From: Bubalus kerabau
Taxonomy: Eukaryota; Chordata; Mammalia; Artiodactyla; Bovidae
DNA: 64,000 bases
Assembly: GCF_029407905.1 (NCBI RefSeq)
Contig: NC_073645.1
Location: 53,199,001 to 53,263,000 of the forward strand
Reading direction: 5' to 3'
The notes below the pieces were generated by a model. The model saw nothing but the letters and a program-made list of their open reading frames with translations, did not search any database and was not told where the DNA came from. Below are positions 1-13,164 of this stretch, piece after piece. Numbering within the stretch: the first letter of the stretch is position 1; each line of letters opens with the position of its first letter. A program made the position numbers and the translations under genes.

Positions 1-1212
1 CCCTGCCTGTCCCTGGGGAAGGCGCAGCATCCCTGTAGAGGGCGGGGGACCAGTAAGGGACCACGTGGCGGGTCCCCTTTCAGGCCCGGAGCTGCCCGCG
101 AGGCTGAGGCTGAGGCGCTGGCCCTGCCCTGGGTCCTCCAGGTCCAGGTGCCCACATCCTCTGCCCCTACCGGGGCCACTGCCCATGCAGACACCTCGCC
201 GAGCGGCAAACCGGGTGCTGGCGCCCAGGGGAGAGGAGGGTGAGCCACGCGGGGGGAGGGCTGGGCTGGACCAGGAGCCCATGGGGCCACCAGGCCTGGG
301 GCCCAGGCCAGCACCCGCTGGGCTCAGCATCTGCCGGCCACCTGCAGGGCCCGCCCTTCTCCGCTGACCGCGCAGCTCCAGACCCCAGCAGTGCAGGCCG
401 TGGGTGACGAGGTCGCCGGAGCAGGACGTGTCACTGGTGGCTAGCTTCCGGGATCCTGGAGGGCCTTCCTGGCTGGTGACCCCGCAGCCCGGACGCCCTT
501 CCCCACGGCCTGAAATGGGCAGCGATGTCCACTGAAGGGCAGGGGGCCATCGCGCAGGGGCAGGGCGGCGGGAGCGCCTGGCACGTGCTGGGCAGGGTCC
601 AGCTGCCAGAAGGGGCTGCCCATACTGCTCAGGTCCAGAGGGAGCAGTCTGCAACCTGGCCGGGGGCACAGCTCTACTCACCCAGCCGGAGAAGCCTGGA
701 CAGGGATTCTCCAGCAGGCCCCACCCCACCCCGCCCCCCACAGGAGCCGAGGGTGCAGGCCCCTCCCCACGCAGAGCCAGCGGCCGGTAGGCTGCAAGCA
801 GGCCCTTCCCTGTCTCAGATTCTCCAAATTCGGAGACTTGCTGTTGAGGACTTTTGGGCACCTGCAGCCTCCAGCCCCCGCTGCCCACGGAGGGGAGGCA
901 CCTCACAAACCCAGCGATACAGTGTTGAAGAGGCGACCTGGACCAAACGAGGCCCGGGACCACTGAGCCCGGCCGCGGGGGCCCCTCACTCGCCGCACCA
1001 GGAGGGGGACAGACAGACCTGGACGGGGCTGGAGGGGCAGGCACTGGGCCCGCCACCCGTGCAGGCCCTGAGACCACCCAGGCCTCTCCCATGCAGGCCA
1101 ACAGCCCAAGCAAGGGCTGCAGCCCTGGGCCGTCCCTCCCCAAGACCAGGGGAACGTTCTCAGGGAACAGAGCCCCTCCCCTCAAGCGGCTTCTGTTCTA
1201 ACAGGAGATGGC

Positions 1213-1411
1213 GAGCTGTGCGAAGTCGCTCAGACGCGTCCAACTCTGTGCGACCCTATGGACTGGCTCCCGCCAGGCTCCTCTGTCCATGGGATTCTCC
1301 AGGCAAGAAGACTGGAGTGGGTTGTCATGCCCTCCTCCAGGGGATCTTTCCGACCCAGGCATCAAACCCACATCTCCTTCATCGGCAGGAGCACCACCAG
1401 AGAAGCCCATA
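1213..1411 (-). mobile_element. Bov-tA SINE
   Basis: The plus strand shows the reverse complement of the ruminant Bov-tA unit. The Bov-A part (GTCGCTCAG, then GATTCTCCAGGCAAGAAGACTGG) is followed by the tRNA-derived head ending near CCACCAGAGAAGCCC. It is diverged and non-coding. Confidence 0.85.
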
Positions 1412-2305
1412 ACCCAGGAGATTGATGATAAACAATTAATTGATGGGGATAGCAAATAGAAAAGTAGTGAAAATAGCAAGATTTTAGACTTAAATATATC
1501 GACAATTACATTCAAGTAAATGGATGAACATTCCTTCTAAAAAGCAGGCATCTCCAGACTGGATTTAAAAAGCCAGAGTCAACCAAGTGCTATTTATAAA
1601 GAAACTGCTTCCTCCTTAAAGGTACAGAGGCAAGAGGTTAAGGGAGGAAACGGCTGCTCACACACGAACCAACCAAAGAAACCAGGCGGCCACATCGACA
1701 CCAAGGCAGACCTGGAGCCAAGGAGCATCATCAGATGTGTCATAGGACAAAGGCTCAAGTCATCCAAAGAGACACAGCAGCACCAAACGCGTACGCAGCC
1801 TAAGCCAGACACACACACAGAGCAAAACCAGCAGGAGGAACGGAAGGCACAGACCAGCCAGCAGCACTGGAGGCTTCTCGTTCCTCGTTGTGACTGACAG
1901 ACAGAAAGGGGGAGAAACCGTAAAACGCTGACATGAGGGGTAAAGGAGAGGCGTCACGACAGCCTCTGAAGGAAAACAAGCACTTGACGCAAGGGGCGAA
2001 TTCCACCCCTTGAAAGCGAACAGGAGGAGGAGCGGGAAGTCTGAATACCCCCAAACTATCAAAGAAATCGAATTTGTCCTTAAAGCTTCCCCACAAAGAA
2101 AGCTCCAGGCTCAGCGGCTTCACAGGTGACCTTTAGCAAAGGTTTAACGGAGAAGTGACACCAACCTCGCACAGACTTTACAAGAAACGGAGGAGGAGGG
2201 AATACCTCCAACCCATCTTATGAGGCTGGCGTGAACCTGCCAAAGACACCACAAGGAAGGAGACTCCAGGCCAATATTCCCCGTGAGTATAATAAAAATC
2301 GTGTG

Positions 2306-2538
2306 CCGCACGGGCGCTCGGTCCATCAGTCGCGTCCGACTCTCTGCGACCCCACGGACTGTAGCCCCCAGGCTCCTCTGTCCATAGGATTCTCCAGGCA
2401 AGAATACTGGAAGGGGTTGACATTTCCAACTCCAGGGGATCTTCTCGACCCACAAATTGAACCTGAGTCTCCTGCAGCTCCTGCCCTGTATTGGCAGGCG
2501 GATTTATTTTTTTACCACTGAGCCGCTCGGCTCGCCTC
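2306..2538 (-). mobile_element. Bov-tA SINE
   Basis: This is a reverse-orientation Bov-tA with the Bov-A body at about 2325-2440 and the tRNA-like head at 2450-2538, ending in CACTGAGCCGCTCGGCT. It has interrupted L1-derived sequence that continues to the right. Confidence 0.85.
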
Positions 2539-2539
2539 A

Positions 2540-3500
2540 AAATATCAGCAAATTGAATCCAGCAATATCTAAACACGAACCTAATAACGTGAGACTGATT
2601 TTTGTTCAAAAGTCACTCAGTGCAATTTACCGCGTTGGCAAAATAAAGGAGTTATCTCCACAGATACAAAAGGCATTTGGCAAAATCCAACAACCATTAA
2701 TGACTTTAAAACAAAAACTCATCAGACTACGAAGAGAAGGAAACTTCCTCAGTCTGATAAGGGAATCTTTGAAAAAGCTCAGCTGACATTGTACTTAATG
2801 GTGAAATACTGGATGCTCTCCCTCTAAGATCACGAAAAAGACAAGGAAGCCAGCTCCCCGCTCCTCTAATCGACATCGTGATGGATGTCTAGATAGTGCG
2901 AAAAAGCATAAAGTTGGTAAATCTGTCTTCGTTCACAAGCAACATAGAAAACCCTATGAAATCTATAGACAAGATATCAGAGTAGGTGTGTTCCACAGGG
3001 CAATGGGATACAGTCAAGATGCACAATTTATTTTTAAAAAACACAAAATATGCCTGCAACCCCTGCACAGTGAAAACTATGAAGCCATGCTGACAGAAAT
3101 TAAAGACCAGAATAAATGCATGAAGTGCCACGTTCCTGGACTGGAAAACGCAAAATGTTAAGAAGTCTGTCCTTTTTTAAGTGATCAAGTTTCATGGAAT
3201 CCCAATCAAAATCTTAGCTTACTTTAGGAACTGATAAACTGATTCTAAAATTTACAGAGGAAGGCAAAGAATCTAGCATAGTCAAAACAATCTGGAAAAA
3301 GAACAAAGTTGGAGGCCAAACACATCTGCTTTCAGCCGCATTGTAAAGCTACAATAATCAGCATGCTGTGGCATCGGCGTAAAGACAGACAAAGAGATCA
3401 AAGGAGCAGAACAGAGCCAGGAAGAGGCCCATGAGTACAAGTTCCAGAAAGATGCCAGGGAACGTTCCTGGGGAAAGGATGATCATCTCAGCAAGCGGTG
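2540..3500 (+). mobile_element. Degraded L1 LINE, ORF2 3' part
   Basis: A-rich plus-strand sequence resembles the distal part of L1 ORF2. TTAATGGTGAAATACTGGATGC at about 2798 and GAACAAAGTTGGAGG at about 3301 are recognisable landmarks. Reading frames are broken throughout, so no functional reverse transcriptase is encoded. It is an old, partly deleted fragment. Confidence 0.7.
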
Positions 3501-3525
3501 CTGGATCACACAGACATCAGACCGC

Positions 3526-3602
3526 AGAGGAGGAGGAGGAGGGGAGAGAAGGAAGGAGAGGAAGGGGGAGGGAGGAAGGCAGGAGAAGAGCAGAGAGGCC
3601 GA
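3526..3602. repeat. GGA/GAA purine-rich low-complexity tract
   Basis: A run of AGGAGG, GGAAGG and GAGAGG units is almost free of pyrimidines on the plus strand, and sits inside L1-derived DNA. Such tracts can form triplex DNA; no function is implied. Confidence 0.75.
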
Positions 3603-4049
3603 GCCCTGGCCCTGGCGTCTGAGCAACATAAACACCAACCTGAAGTGGAGCGTGAACAATGGAATCACTACAGCGGAGTAAAAGTATTTCCACGTCCATC
3701 CTGCAAATTTGAAAGTGATCACATTAAAGAACTGAGGTTACAAGAGACCACAGTATGAAGTGGAACTCCGTTTCCCTTTTAAGACCTCAGTGGAAAAGGT
3801 GAGAATCTGGAATGAGTTTCCTTTGGGAAAGACTGGTGGGAAAATATGGAAAACCCTGGCCATTGTCGAAAAGCACTGGAGTCAAAGGCAATGGAATTAA
3901 GCTCTAGTAGAGACAAGCTCATTTCCACTCCAAGAGTCTGGTAGGTTTCAGTATGACTGGTGAGTTTCTCTTTTTATGTCTTTGATCTGGTTTCGTTCCT
4001 GTAATTCAGCCACCCGATTTTGTGATGGGGGAATGATATGTGCTTTTTG

Positions 4050-4170
4050 TACAAAAGAAAAAAATAACAGTAAAACCATAAAAGCTCTAGTAGAAAGGAA
4101 AAACAGTCTTTATGACCACGAGTTAGGTAACTATGTTCTAGACAGGACACAAAGGGAACAAACCCTAAAG
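4050..4170 (+). mobile_element. L1 LINE fragment (near ORF2 end)
   Basis: AAAACCATAAAAGCTCTAGTAG and the following sequence match the familiar L1 stretch before the end of ORF2 (AAACCATAAAAMTCCTAGAAG). It is short and broken. Confidence 0.5.
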
Positions 4171-5256
4171 GGAGGAATGAGTGAGAAGCTGGACTCCCCC
4201 AGATTAAAAGTGTCTCCTTTCCCAGAATGACCACTAAGGACAGAAGGGAATGACCTGAAACTCAGACTGGATCCCCCTCCCAGCACAGGACCAGACTGGC
4301 CGCCAAGGACGCGGGGATACCAGCTGGGACGCATGCACGCCGCACCCAAGGCCCAGGGCAGAGGCAGCCACCCACTCTGAGGTTGGTGCCCTGGGCAGGG
4401 GCACGTCGCTTGTGCACTGACAAGACGGAACGTGAGTGCCTTTGGGAGAAAAGATGCTGCTGCTAAAAGAGTAATTAACAACCTCCTGAACCTTTCAATT
4501 AACAGGATCCGCACACAAGCGAACCTGCGCTCTCCAGAGCATTGCTTCTTTTTTTTTTAATTAAAACTAACTTAAGTTTGTTCTGTAAAGGTTTCTTGAG
4601 ATTCCACTGGACACACCCGCATGGGTCCAAGGCCAGGCCCACCCCTGGCCCCAGGTGACCACCGTCCCCTCACCGTCTCAGCTCATGATGCTCAGTCCAA
4701 GGCTGCACCCCCAGGGCCTGAAGACGAGGGTCAGCCCAGGGAGAGGGCAGGTAGGACACGCCCCTGCCCTGGGAAGTGATCGACCCCCAGGTAAGCTGTG
4801 CTGAGCAAACCCAGCCCCCTCAGCCTGCGGCACAGCGCCCCACGGCTCTGACCTCACCTGCCACTCCGCACGGAGCCCCCAGCCTTGGAGCTGGCGGGCA
4901 CGGCCCGCGTGGGCCCCAGGTCCACCTGTGTGCCCGAGATGGCCATTCATCGGCTGCAGCCCCCGTTAGCTGGATGCCAGCAGTGGTGGGATCACGGGTC
5001 CCTGGCCCCTGCCGTCCCAGCAGAGAAGAGAGGCACTGCACACGTGTCAGGCATGGGCCTTGCCTCCCCCCCAAACCCCGGGCCTCGCTCAACAGCCCAG
5101 GCTCCCCTGCAGCAGACCATGGGGTCCTTCCGAGGGAGAACCTCGCGGGCCGCAACCACATCGCAGCGTCTTCAACGAGCAGGGAGATAGCTGCCAGGAG
5201 AGCTGCCCACCCCAGGGAGCCAGCCCCGTGGCACCTGCACCTCTACAGGGACAGGG

Positions 5257-5655
5257 GTCCACAGGGGGGCCGGGGTCCACAGGGGGGCCGGGGTCCACAG
5301 GGCGGACAGGGGTCCACAGGGGGGCCGGGGTCCACAGGGGGGCCGGGGTTCACAGGGCGGACAGGGGTCCACAAGAGGGACAGGGAGTCCACAAGCGGGA
5401 CAGGGGTCCACAGGGGGGCCGGGGTCCACAAGGGGGGCCAGGGAGTCCACATGGAGGATGGGGGTCCACAAGGGGGGCCAGGGAGTCCACATGGAGGATG
5501 GGGGTCCACAAGGGGGGCCAGGGTCCAAGGGGGGACAGGGGTCCACAAGGGGGGCTGGGGTCCACAAGAGGGGACGGGGTCCACAAGTGGGGGCAGGGGG
5601 TCCACAAGGGGGCCGGGGTCCATGGGGGGGAAAGGGGTCCTCAAGAGGGGACAGC
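5257..5655. repeat. G-rich minisatellite, 18-bp GGTCCACAGGGGGGCCGG units
   Basis: Units built on GGTCCACAGGGGGGCCGG repeat from about 5257. Early units are 18 bp; later ones lengthen to 20-24 bp with inserts such as GAGTCCACATGGAGGATG, itself repeated at about 5445 and 5487. Runs of four to six G on one strand make it a likely G-quadruplex former. Because the early period is a multiple of three it gives long Gly-rich open frames that imitate collagen; these are not genes. It lies in STK32C intron 1. Confidence 0.9.
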
Positions 5656-6670
5656 CAGGACAGTGCCTGTGAGCCCGGCTACAGCGTGCACACCCCAGGC
5701 GCACACATTCCCACACACGCTGACGTTCACATGCACACACAGGTTAACCCCAGAACCCCAGGCTGCGCCCGGGTACCCTGCAAGTTCTCAGCCCTGGGGC
5801 CCCGAAGCAGGTGCTGATATTGGTGAGCCTGGCTGCTACCTCGGGATGGAGGGCGGGGAGGGGAGCTCGGGGCGCGTGGGGCGGCGGGGACGCGGGCAGT
5901 CAGTCTCTGGAAGGCAGAACCAAGGTGCCACGTGAGGTCTGGGCTGGAAGGGGGCGCATCAAGTGCAGGGGGGCCACAGGGCACTTGGAAGGATGCAGTC
6001 AGTGAGGAGGGAGACTGCAGGGGTGCGGTGTGAACGTGTTACAGGACACACGTGTGACACACGAGCCGGAGCCTGGGCAGAGAAGCCTGGAGTGTGGGAG
6101 GCAAGGTCCTGGCTGGAGGGATACTTGGGAGGCATGGCATGTGGATGGTATTTGAATCTGTGAGACCATCCGCGTGAGCAAAGCAGGAAAGGAAAGGAGG
6201 GGGCAGGAGCCCAGCACTCCGGAGTCACCAGGGCGGCAGGAGGAGAGGCTGAGACACGCAGCGGCGTCCTGGGAGAGAGGGAAGCTGGGGGGTCCAGACG
6301 GAGACACGAGAACTGGGCGTCAGCCCTCCCCCCGTGCAGGGGGGCTTCACGAGGGCTTGGAGGCCGAGGGACAAATCCCGGCCTGCAGGTGAGGGGACAG
6401 GCGCCCACGCGGACCAGCGCCCTCAGGAGTTCTGCTGATAACGGGGAACAAACGATGGGGGACAGGGCACCAAGGGAAGCTCTCCACACGGGAGCAGGAA
6501 GGGGCTGTTTACTCTCCCCCAGACGCACAGAGAGTGTCTTCTGGATGCCTGGCATCAATCTCCACCCTGGGGACACAAAAAAGCCTGGTTCATGCCCAGC
6601 CACCCCCTGGAGCCTGTGCCATCGCGTGCCAACAGTTATGAAACGTGAACGGGGCACAGGGCGCAGCTCA

Positions 6671-6808
6671 GGCACAGCTCTGGGTTCCCCAGAGCCAGAC
6701 CTGCAGGCCGCTGCCCCCACCCAGAGCTGGGACCCTGGAGGCACAGCTCTGGATTCCCCAGAGCCAGACCTGCAGGCCGCTGCCCCCCACCCAGAGCTGG
6801 GATCATGG
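6671..6808. repeat. 69-bp tandem duplication
   Basis: GGCACAGCTCTGG...CCCAGAGCTGGG occurs twice, starting at 6671 and 6740, with few mismatches. It is a local two-copy duplication in STK32C intron 1. Confidence 0.85.
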
Positions 6809-7939
6809 ACAGGCCTGCCTGCAGGCCTGGAGACAGACGGGCATGCCCCAGTGTGGGTGGAGGGGCCCTGGGTTAGGAGGGGACGGGCAGGGACCTGCGC
6901 TGGGCCTGTGCAGACTTCCTGAAGGTCAAGAGTCTGGGCCTGAGGCTGAGCGGTGCGCTGGGTACAGCTCTGTGCTTTAAAAGGTCATTATCTCCCAGGA
7001 AGGGTGAGTACCCCCAGCGCCCAGATCTTGGTTTCTGACACCCTACCCAGAAGAAGGACCTGGGCTCCTGGGAGAACTGGCTGATTCTAGGGTTGGGTTG
7101 GGAAATACACAATGAGTCTGGAGCATGTTCTAGTTACAAAAAGTAAGGAAGTGCTCAGAAAGAAGCAAAGACAGCAAACAGTAAGGGCAGCAGGCCCAAG
7201 GCGCCAGGGAAGCTTCTGATGGCCGGAGCTGGCCAGCCCGAGCAGAAAGTAAGTCAAACACGAGGGCTCGGATCGCAACGCAAAGCATAGAACAGAGATC
7301 CATGAGTCTGCAAGGGCTCGAGTGAATGACTGAACCACAAAGCAAGCAGAAGAACACACAAGGCTTCTGTGCAAAGAATCCCAAGCAATTTCATGTAGAT
7401 ACCTGCCCCTAGAGGAGGCGGACCCCAGCCTCCTGTCCCACAGGGATGGCACAGCGTGGACGGGGGACGGAGACCCCGACGGTGAAGACGCCTGACAGAC
7501 ACAACCTTGGCCAGGTGGTCAAGACCAACGTCAGCAGCAGTAAGCCCAGCTGAGCATCTGCACCCCCAACAGGACGTGACGAGAAGAGCATTTTTCCCGT
7601 AGTCTTTCTTCCAAAGACCCAAAACTGTCAAGGTCATCAAAACAAGCACAGTCTAAGAAACTGACTCAGCTCACAGGGGCCTAAAGACGGACAGTGAGAT
7701 GTCATGTGGATCCTGGATGGGACCGCGGAACAGAAAAAGAATGTTCAGTTAAAAAAAAACAGCAAAACTGAATAAACCATGACTTCAGTATTTCTCAGAG
7801 TTACGGTGGTTCATTTCACATGTCACGCTGACTGGCCCGGAGCACCTAGGTTAAAGTGCTCTGCGCCTGTTCTGGAGGGAGCTTCTGGGCAAGATTAGCA
7901 GTTGAACCACGGACTCAGCAGAGGAGGCGGCCCTCCCTG

Positions 7940-8505
7940 ATGTGGGTGGGCACTTGAAGACGGTCTTTGGAAGAAGAGCTATGACAAACCTGGGAAGCGT
8001 ATTTAAAAGTAGACACATCACTTTGCCAACAAAGGTCTGTATAATCAAAGCTATGGTTTTTCCAGTAGTCATGTACGGATGTGAGAATTGGACCATAAAG
8101 AAGCCTGAGCACCGAAGAATTGATGTTTTTGAACTCTGGTGTTGGAGAAGACTCTTGAGAGTCCCCTTGGACTGCAAGGAGATCCAACCAGTCCATTCTA
8201 AAGGAAATCAGTCCTGAATAGTCATTGGAAGAATGGATGCTGAAGCTGGAGCTCCAATACTTTGGCCATCTGATGCGAAGAGCTGACTCATTGGAAAAGA
8301 CCCTGATGCTGGGAAAGATTGAAGGCAGGAGGAAAAAGGGACGACAGAGGATGAGATGGTTGGATGGCATCACCGACTTGATGGACATGAGTTTGAGCAA
8401 CCTCCGGGAGATAGTGAAGGACAGGGAAGCCTGGCATGGTGCAGTCCACAGGGTCACAAAGAATCCAACACGACTGAGGGACAGAACAACAAAAATGTTC
8501 GTTTA
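7940..8505 (+). mobile_element. BovB LINE, 3' end fragment
   Basis: The sequence matches the last ~560 bp of the ruminant BovB (RTE) LINE. It begins in the region coding for TLPTKVCIIKAMVFPVVMYG, passes the LWCWRRLLRVP motif and ends with the ACACGACTGAGGGACAGAACAAC tail. Frames are broken by stops at about 8215, so this is a dead 5'-truncated copy. It is followed by an (AC)n tract. Confidence 0.9.
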
Positions 8506-8522
8506 CACACACACACACACAC
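8503..8522. repeat. (AC)n microsatellite
   Basis: A short run of alternating AC sits just after the BovB 3' end, a common site for microsatellite birth after retrotransposition. Confidence 0.85.
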
Positions 8523-8624
8523 GTTATTATTCTATTTGTCTGGTGTTTGTCTAGAGAACCCTGACTAGTACAATATTGTCTCCCCCCTGGCTCCCTAGTC
8601 ATGACAAATGCCCTATGTTAACGT

Positions 8625-8745
8625 TAACATCAGGGGAAATGAGGTGCGGGATATATAAGAACCCTCTGCGCCACCTTCACGACTTTTCTGTAAATTTTCT
8701 GTGAAGCTAAAAATGTTCTAAATAAAGTTTACTTTAAAAGTCATA
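8625..8745 (+). mobile_element. Old L1M 3' UTR fragment
   Basis: GGGATATATAAGAACCCTCTG followed by TTTTCTGTAAATTTTC and TAAATAAAGTTTA resembles the 3' end of ancient mammalian L1 elements (L1MB/L1MC type). Confidence 0.5.
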
Positions 8746-9954
8746 TATATTCCGTGAGTGTTCAAGTATGGACTGGAAGGGGGTGTGAAAAGGCACAAAT
8801 GGTTATCTTAGCGCTGAGATTACATAAGACACCGAATTTCTTAATACTTTTCTTGTCACCTTTTGTTATATAATAAAAAGCTAAAAGGAATAAAAGATCA
8901 CCCAGCAGCAGCGTCTGCGGCTGGACGGCCAGCTGCATCATCCATCACCCAAACTGGGGCGCGTCTCCAGGCTGGAGCGGGTCCGTGGCGCTCCGTGGCT
9001 GAGTGGACGCGGTGAGGTCGCTGATGCTTGACGGGGGACAGCAGGCGTTGGCCCCAAACTCTCGCTCCCTTCCTCCTCGCCCCACCCACCCCCAGGGTCT
9101 GTACCAGGTCCAGCTTTGGGGCTCTGCAGGGACCAAGCCGCTTCCTGTCTGCAGCTCTGAGTGCTGCGGGCCCCACACGGCCCAGGACCCCCATCTGACT
9201 CGAGTTCCACCAGAAAGAGTGCCCAGGCCCCCTGCTCAGCGTCCTGTCCCGGAGGGTGGCCACCACCCCCAAGGCTGCCCACCTGCCCCTCTGGGCCAAC
9301 GCCAGGCAGGGCCATGACATGGGCACAAGCCGGGCACCGACGTGGGTGCTGGGTCCACCCTTCCTTCAGCTCGTGACTCTTCACCCCTCCCATCTGCCTC
9401 CTGTGTGCCCCTCTCCCTCTGCCCTCCTCTCAGCCCCGTGCTGTCTGCCTAAGGAGCTAAAAGAGGACTTCATAGACACAAGATGACCTTGACACAAAGA
9501 ATAAAAAGAAAACAGGGGACTCGAGGACGATGCAAACACGCGTGGCCCCCGCAGCCCAGCACAGCCCCAATCCGGGCCACCCCGAGCGGCCAGCTCCCAA
9601 AAAGAGGCGCTGATGTCGCTGCGTCCAGCCGCTCCGTTTCTGTCTGGGGGCAAAGTGGTACGTGGTCACAGATAACTGATGGGGCAGCCGCCCCACAGGA
9701 GCTGAGACCCCAGGGACCACCCCCCACCAGCGACATGACTCCCGCTGAGCCTGCCACCAGCCCCGGGTGGCTGAGCTGACCAGGGGGCTGTGATGGGGAG
9801 GCCAGCAGGTTTTCCCAGCTCCACGGATGTCACATGGAGCAGGTGACCCGCCCAGATTCCCAGCCGCAGAATCAGGAAACACAGTATAAATATTGTTGCT
9901 AAGTCACTGAGTCTGGGGGTTGTTTACTACCAGACACAAAGAGTAAACAGGCTG

Positions 9955-10170
9955 CCTGGGGGCGCTCGTGGTAAAGAACCCTCCTGCCAATGCAGGAGAC
10001 GTAAGAGAGGCGGGTTTGATCCCTCAGCTGGGAAGAGCCCCTGGAGGAGAGCATGGCAACTCACTCCAGTATCTGTGCCTGGAGAATCCCAAGGACGGAG
10101 GAGCCTGGTGGGCTACAGTGAGTGGGTCGCACGGAGTGGGACACGACTGAAGCGACTGAGCACGCACACA
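9955..10170 (+). mobile_element. Bov-tA SINE
   Basis: A forward tRNA-Glu-like head (GGTAAAGAACCCTCCTGCCAATG with a TTTGATCC B-box-like piece) is followed by the Bov-A body ending GACACGACTGAAGCGACTGAG. Confidence 0.9.
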
Positions 10171-12859
10171 CGCGGATAACAGACTGTCCTGGGGTGAGCG
10201 ACCGGGGCCAAGATCCCACTCCCGGCTTCCCGGGCCCGAGTCTGAGGCAGGAGGCTGGGAAGCAGCACCCAGCACCACGGACCCCTCAGGGCGGGAGCAG
10301 GAAGTGGAGACTCATGTCTGAGAAGCCCAACAGACTCCAGACCCGAGCACACGGCACTGCACGTCCCTGGTGTCAGTGACAGGTCCTGCCTGGCGAGTGG
10401 AGACAGAGATGCAGAGCGCGTCTACACCCCAGAAACCGGAAGCGCTTGGCTATTTTCAATAAATTGGGGGCGACACGGACGCCCACCCACACCATCTCCT
10501 TGGCTTCAGGACGTAAATAACACCAAGCCGGGTTTGCACGGCATCGACTCTGCGGGGCCTGCGCCGGCCAAGTGCTGGAGCCCACCACACACTCAGTCAC
10601 ACCCGGGGGTGTGGAGGGCGGGGGGTGGGGGGAGTGACCTAGGGGCTGGGTGGGGCACGCTGATCTTGCCCAGCGCCCTGGTTTCTAAATAAGAGATTTC
10701 AGGTCAATGAGAAAATAGCTTTTGATGAAGCAAGCATCCTGGTTTTTAAAAATAACAATGATTTTATTAATTGTAGCTTCTCCCCAATTGTCTCAAATTC
10801 TGAGCATTAAAGTAATTCTGCATGCTGGCCACAGCCAGCGTTTAGGGAAGAGAGAGGAGCCCACTGTGGCCTCCAGGGCGCCGGTCAGCATGCGTCCACC
10901 CCCTGGGGCGGGACAGAGGTCTAGAGAGGGTGACGGGTGACCACCTCCCCCCGCCCCGGGGAAGCAGGGACAGGGCTAGAGGAAGCATGCCAACAGCTGT
11001 CAGGAGCAGCAAGGTCCAGTGTCCACTGGACTCTCGCCAGCTAGTAGAGATGCTGGTCACCAAAGTCTTCCCTCTCCATAGATTTATCCAGAGATGTCAG
11101 AGCGAGGCAGGGACTGAGAAGCACACAAGGAGGAAAACTCTGATTGGACAGGAAACGCGACGTCAGAAGAACAAACACCAAATCTGGTTCTGAGCATCCC
11201 ACCCAAAGGGGAATCTGGCCCAAGGCCACGGGGCACAGGCCCTGAGCGGGGAACCACTGGGCCGGGGGTGGCAGGCGGGCAGGGCTGGGCCGTCAGAGCA
11301 GCCAGGACGAGAGGACACAGTGGCCGGGGGTGGGCGCAGCCCTGAGCCACCTGCTTCTGGCAACACGCCTCCCCCAGGCTGGGTGGGAGTGGGCGGAGGC
11401 TGAGTGCTCATCAGGGAAGGAAGAAGTTCAGGCTGTGGCATCGGCTGCAAATGCAGGACCCAAAGCGCCACTGCTGTTCCAAGTGCGTGTGTCCACGTGG
11501 TCAACAGAGAAAAAGAGCAACACAGAAATAAGAGCAAAACTAAAGAGCTCCCTCGGCAGGGAGAGCCAGCCTGCATGCAGACGAGGTACCACCCGTGGCC
11601 AACGGCATCACCCCACGGAGCACAGGGCGAGCAGCACCCTGGTGCCCCTGTGCCTCGGGGCTGCTGCCCAGGGACCACGCCCCCGGTCCCCGCCCCCCAC
11701 ACTATCCTTACCAAGCCCCCCACCCAGAGCGGGTCCCCTCTGCGTCTAGCGCCGCTGCCCTCCCCGGGGTGGGTGGGATGTTGGATGGAAATACAGAACC
11801 CGAGGCCTCACCTGAGGCCCGACAAACCAGCATCTGCACTTTCACAGGGTCCCAGGGACTGGGGGCCCTGGCAGTTTGGGAAGCTCCTCCGAGCCGCCCC
11901 GACCCTGCTCCGAATAAACGCCTTGCCTCCCTCTGACCGACCTGGGGCCTCGGGAGGGCTCATCCTCAGAGAGCAGCCCCAGACAAGGCTCACCTCCCGT
12001 GCATCCTTGTATCCCTCCTCAACTGGAAAGACGGGTGGTTAAATGTTTAAAAGAAAATCAACTTATTTTTAGCATTTTAAAACACACAGCCAGATGGATA
12101 GACACTCAGAGCTGACATTTGTTACATAAAAAGCACGACAGCGAGTCCCTGGTCCATCCCGGACCAGCCTCGTCAGCCTCGCAAACACGTCAAGCTCAGG
12201 GCTGCCCCACGGCCCCCGGGACACCCGGCCCTGCACCGGGGAGCCAGGGACCCTCGCTGGCTGGTAGAGGACCCCAGGCTCTGCAGCCACTGCGTTTCTG
12301 CCACCAAGGCCCCCGCGTTGTGGGGGAGGGGGTGAACTGCCATCAGCCTGGGCCTCACAGAGAGCTGCCCCCGCCCCGGCCAGCCCCGCTCCCCAGGGTC
12401 GGGAAGGAAGGGAGAGGCACCTATTCTAAGTCAGGTCCACTCACCGCTGGACGAGGACTCAGTGACAGGGCCGGACTGATGCTTCAGAACCACCGGGCCA
12501 GCCCCCACGCTCTCAGCACTGTGCACTCCGCTGCCCCCAGCTCTGGGCATACAGCAAGGAAGGGTTGGCACACACACCTTGAAGTCACCGAGTCGTTCTT
12601 GGCAGGTGACTCGACCAACCAAACAAGAAGTCTGGGAAAATCAACTCAAGAGCCATGAGGAGCCTCCGCAGAAAACCACACTCAGGACAGACATCTTTGA
12701 AAGTTAAGTTTTCCTTCATACCAGCACCAACCAGTGTGGAACGTGATGGGTGCAAAGATCTTGTTCACAATTCAACAAAAACAGGCAATGAATGTGCCCG
12801 GTCTAAGCACGAACAGGGCCCACGGGAGGAAAAGCCCTTCTCACCATGTCCAGTGTGAG

Positions 12860-13055
12860 TCCAAAATGACCAAAAGTTGCAACGTAAAAAGTGAAACCAC
12901 AGAAGCACTAGAAGAAAGTGCAGGGTTTTAAGACTGAATGAGCATCACATACTGGTGTAACCGGACATGGAGGCAGAAAACCGCCAGGAAGGAGGGTCTT
13001 GATGAATCTGACCGCACAAAAATTAAGTGGATGCACGTGGGGGGAAAAAAAAACT
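12860..13055 (+). mobile_element. L1-derived fragment
   Basis: Sequence with AGAAGCACTAGAAGAAAGTGCAGGG and ATCTGACCGCACAAAAATTAAG resembles the end of L1 ORF2, heavily decayed, ending in a short poly-A. It lies next to a Bov-tA copy. Confidence 0.4.
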
Positions 13056-13164
13056 AGCAGCATAGAAAGATGAACGACCACCCCTCGGCTCTTCCATCCT
13101 GCGAACCGTGGAAAGCACAGGGCAGCCAACAGCCGAGCGGGAGGCTAGGCGCAGGGGTGCGTGC

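Noticed and set aside
525..1412. 295-codon plus-strand frame
   Set aside because: It runs through GC-rich intronic DNA into an antisense Bov-tA SINE, so it is not a conserved gene.
5060..5935. Collagen-like Gly-rich frame of 291 codons
   Set aside because: It is produced by an 18-bp minisatellite whose period is a multiple of three. Several overlapping frames are equally open.
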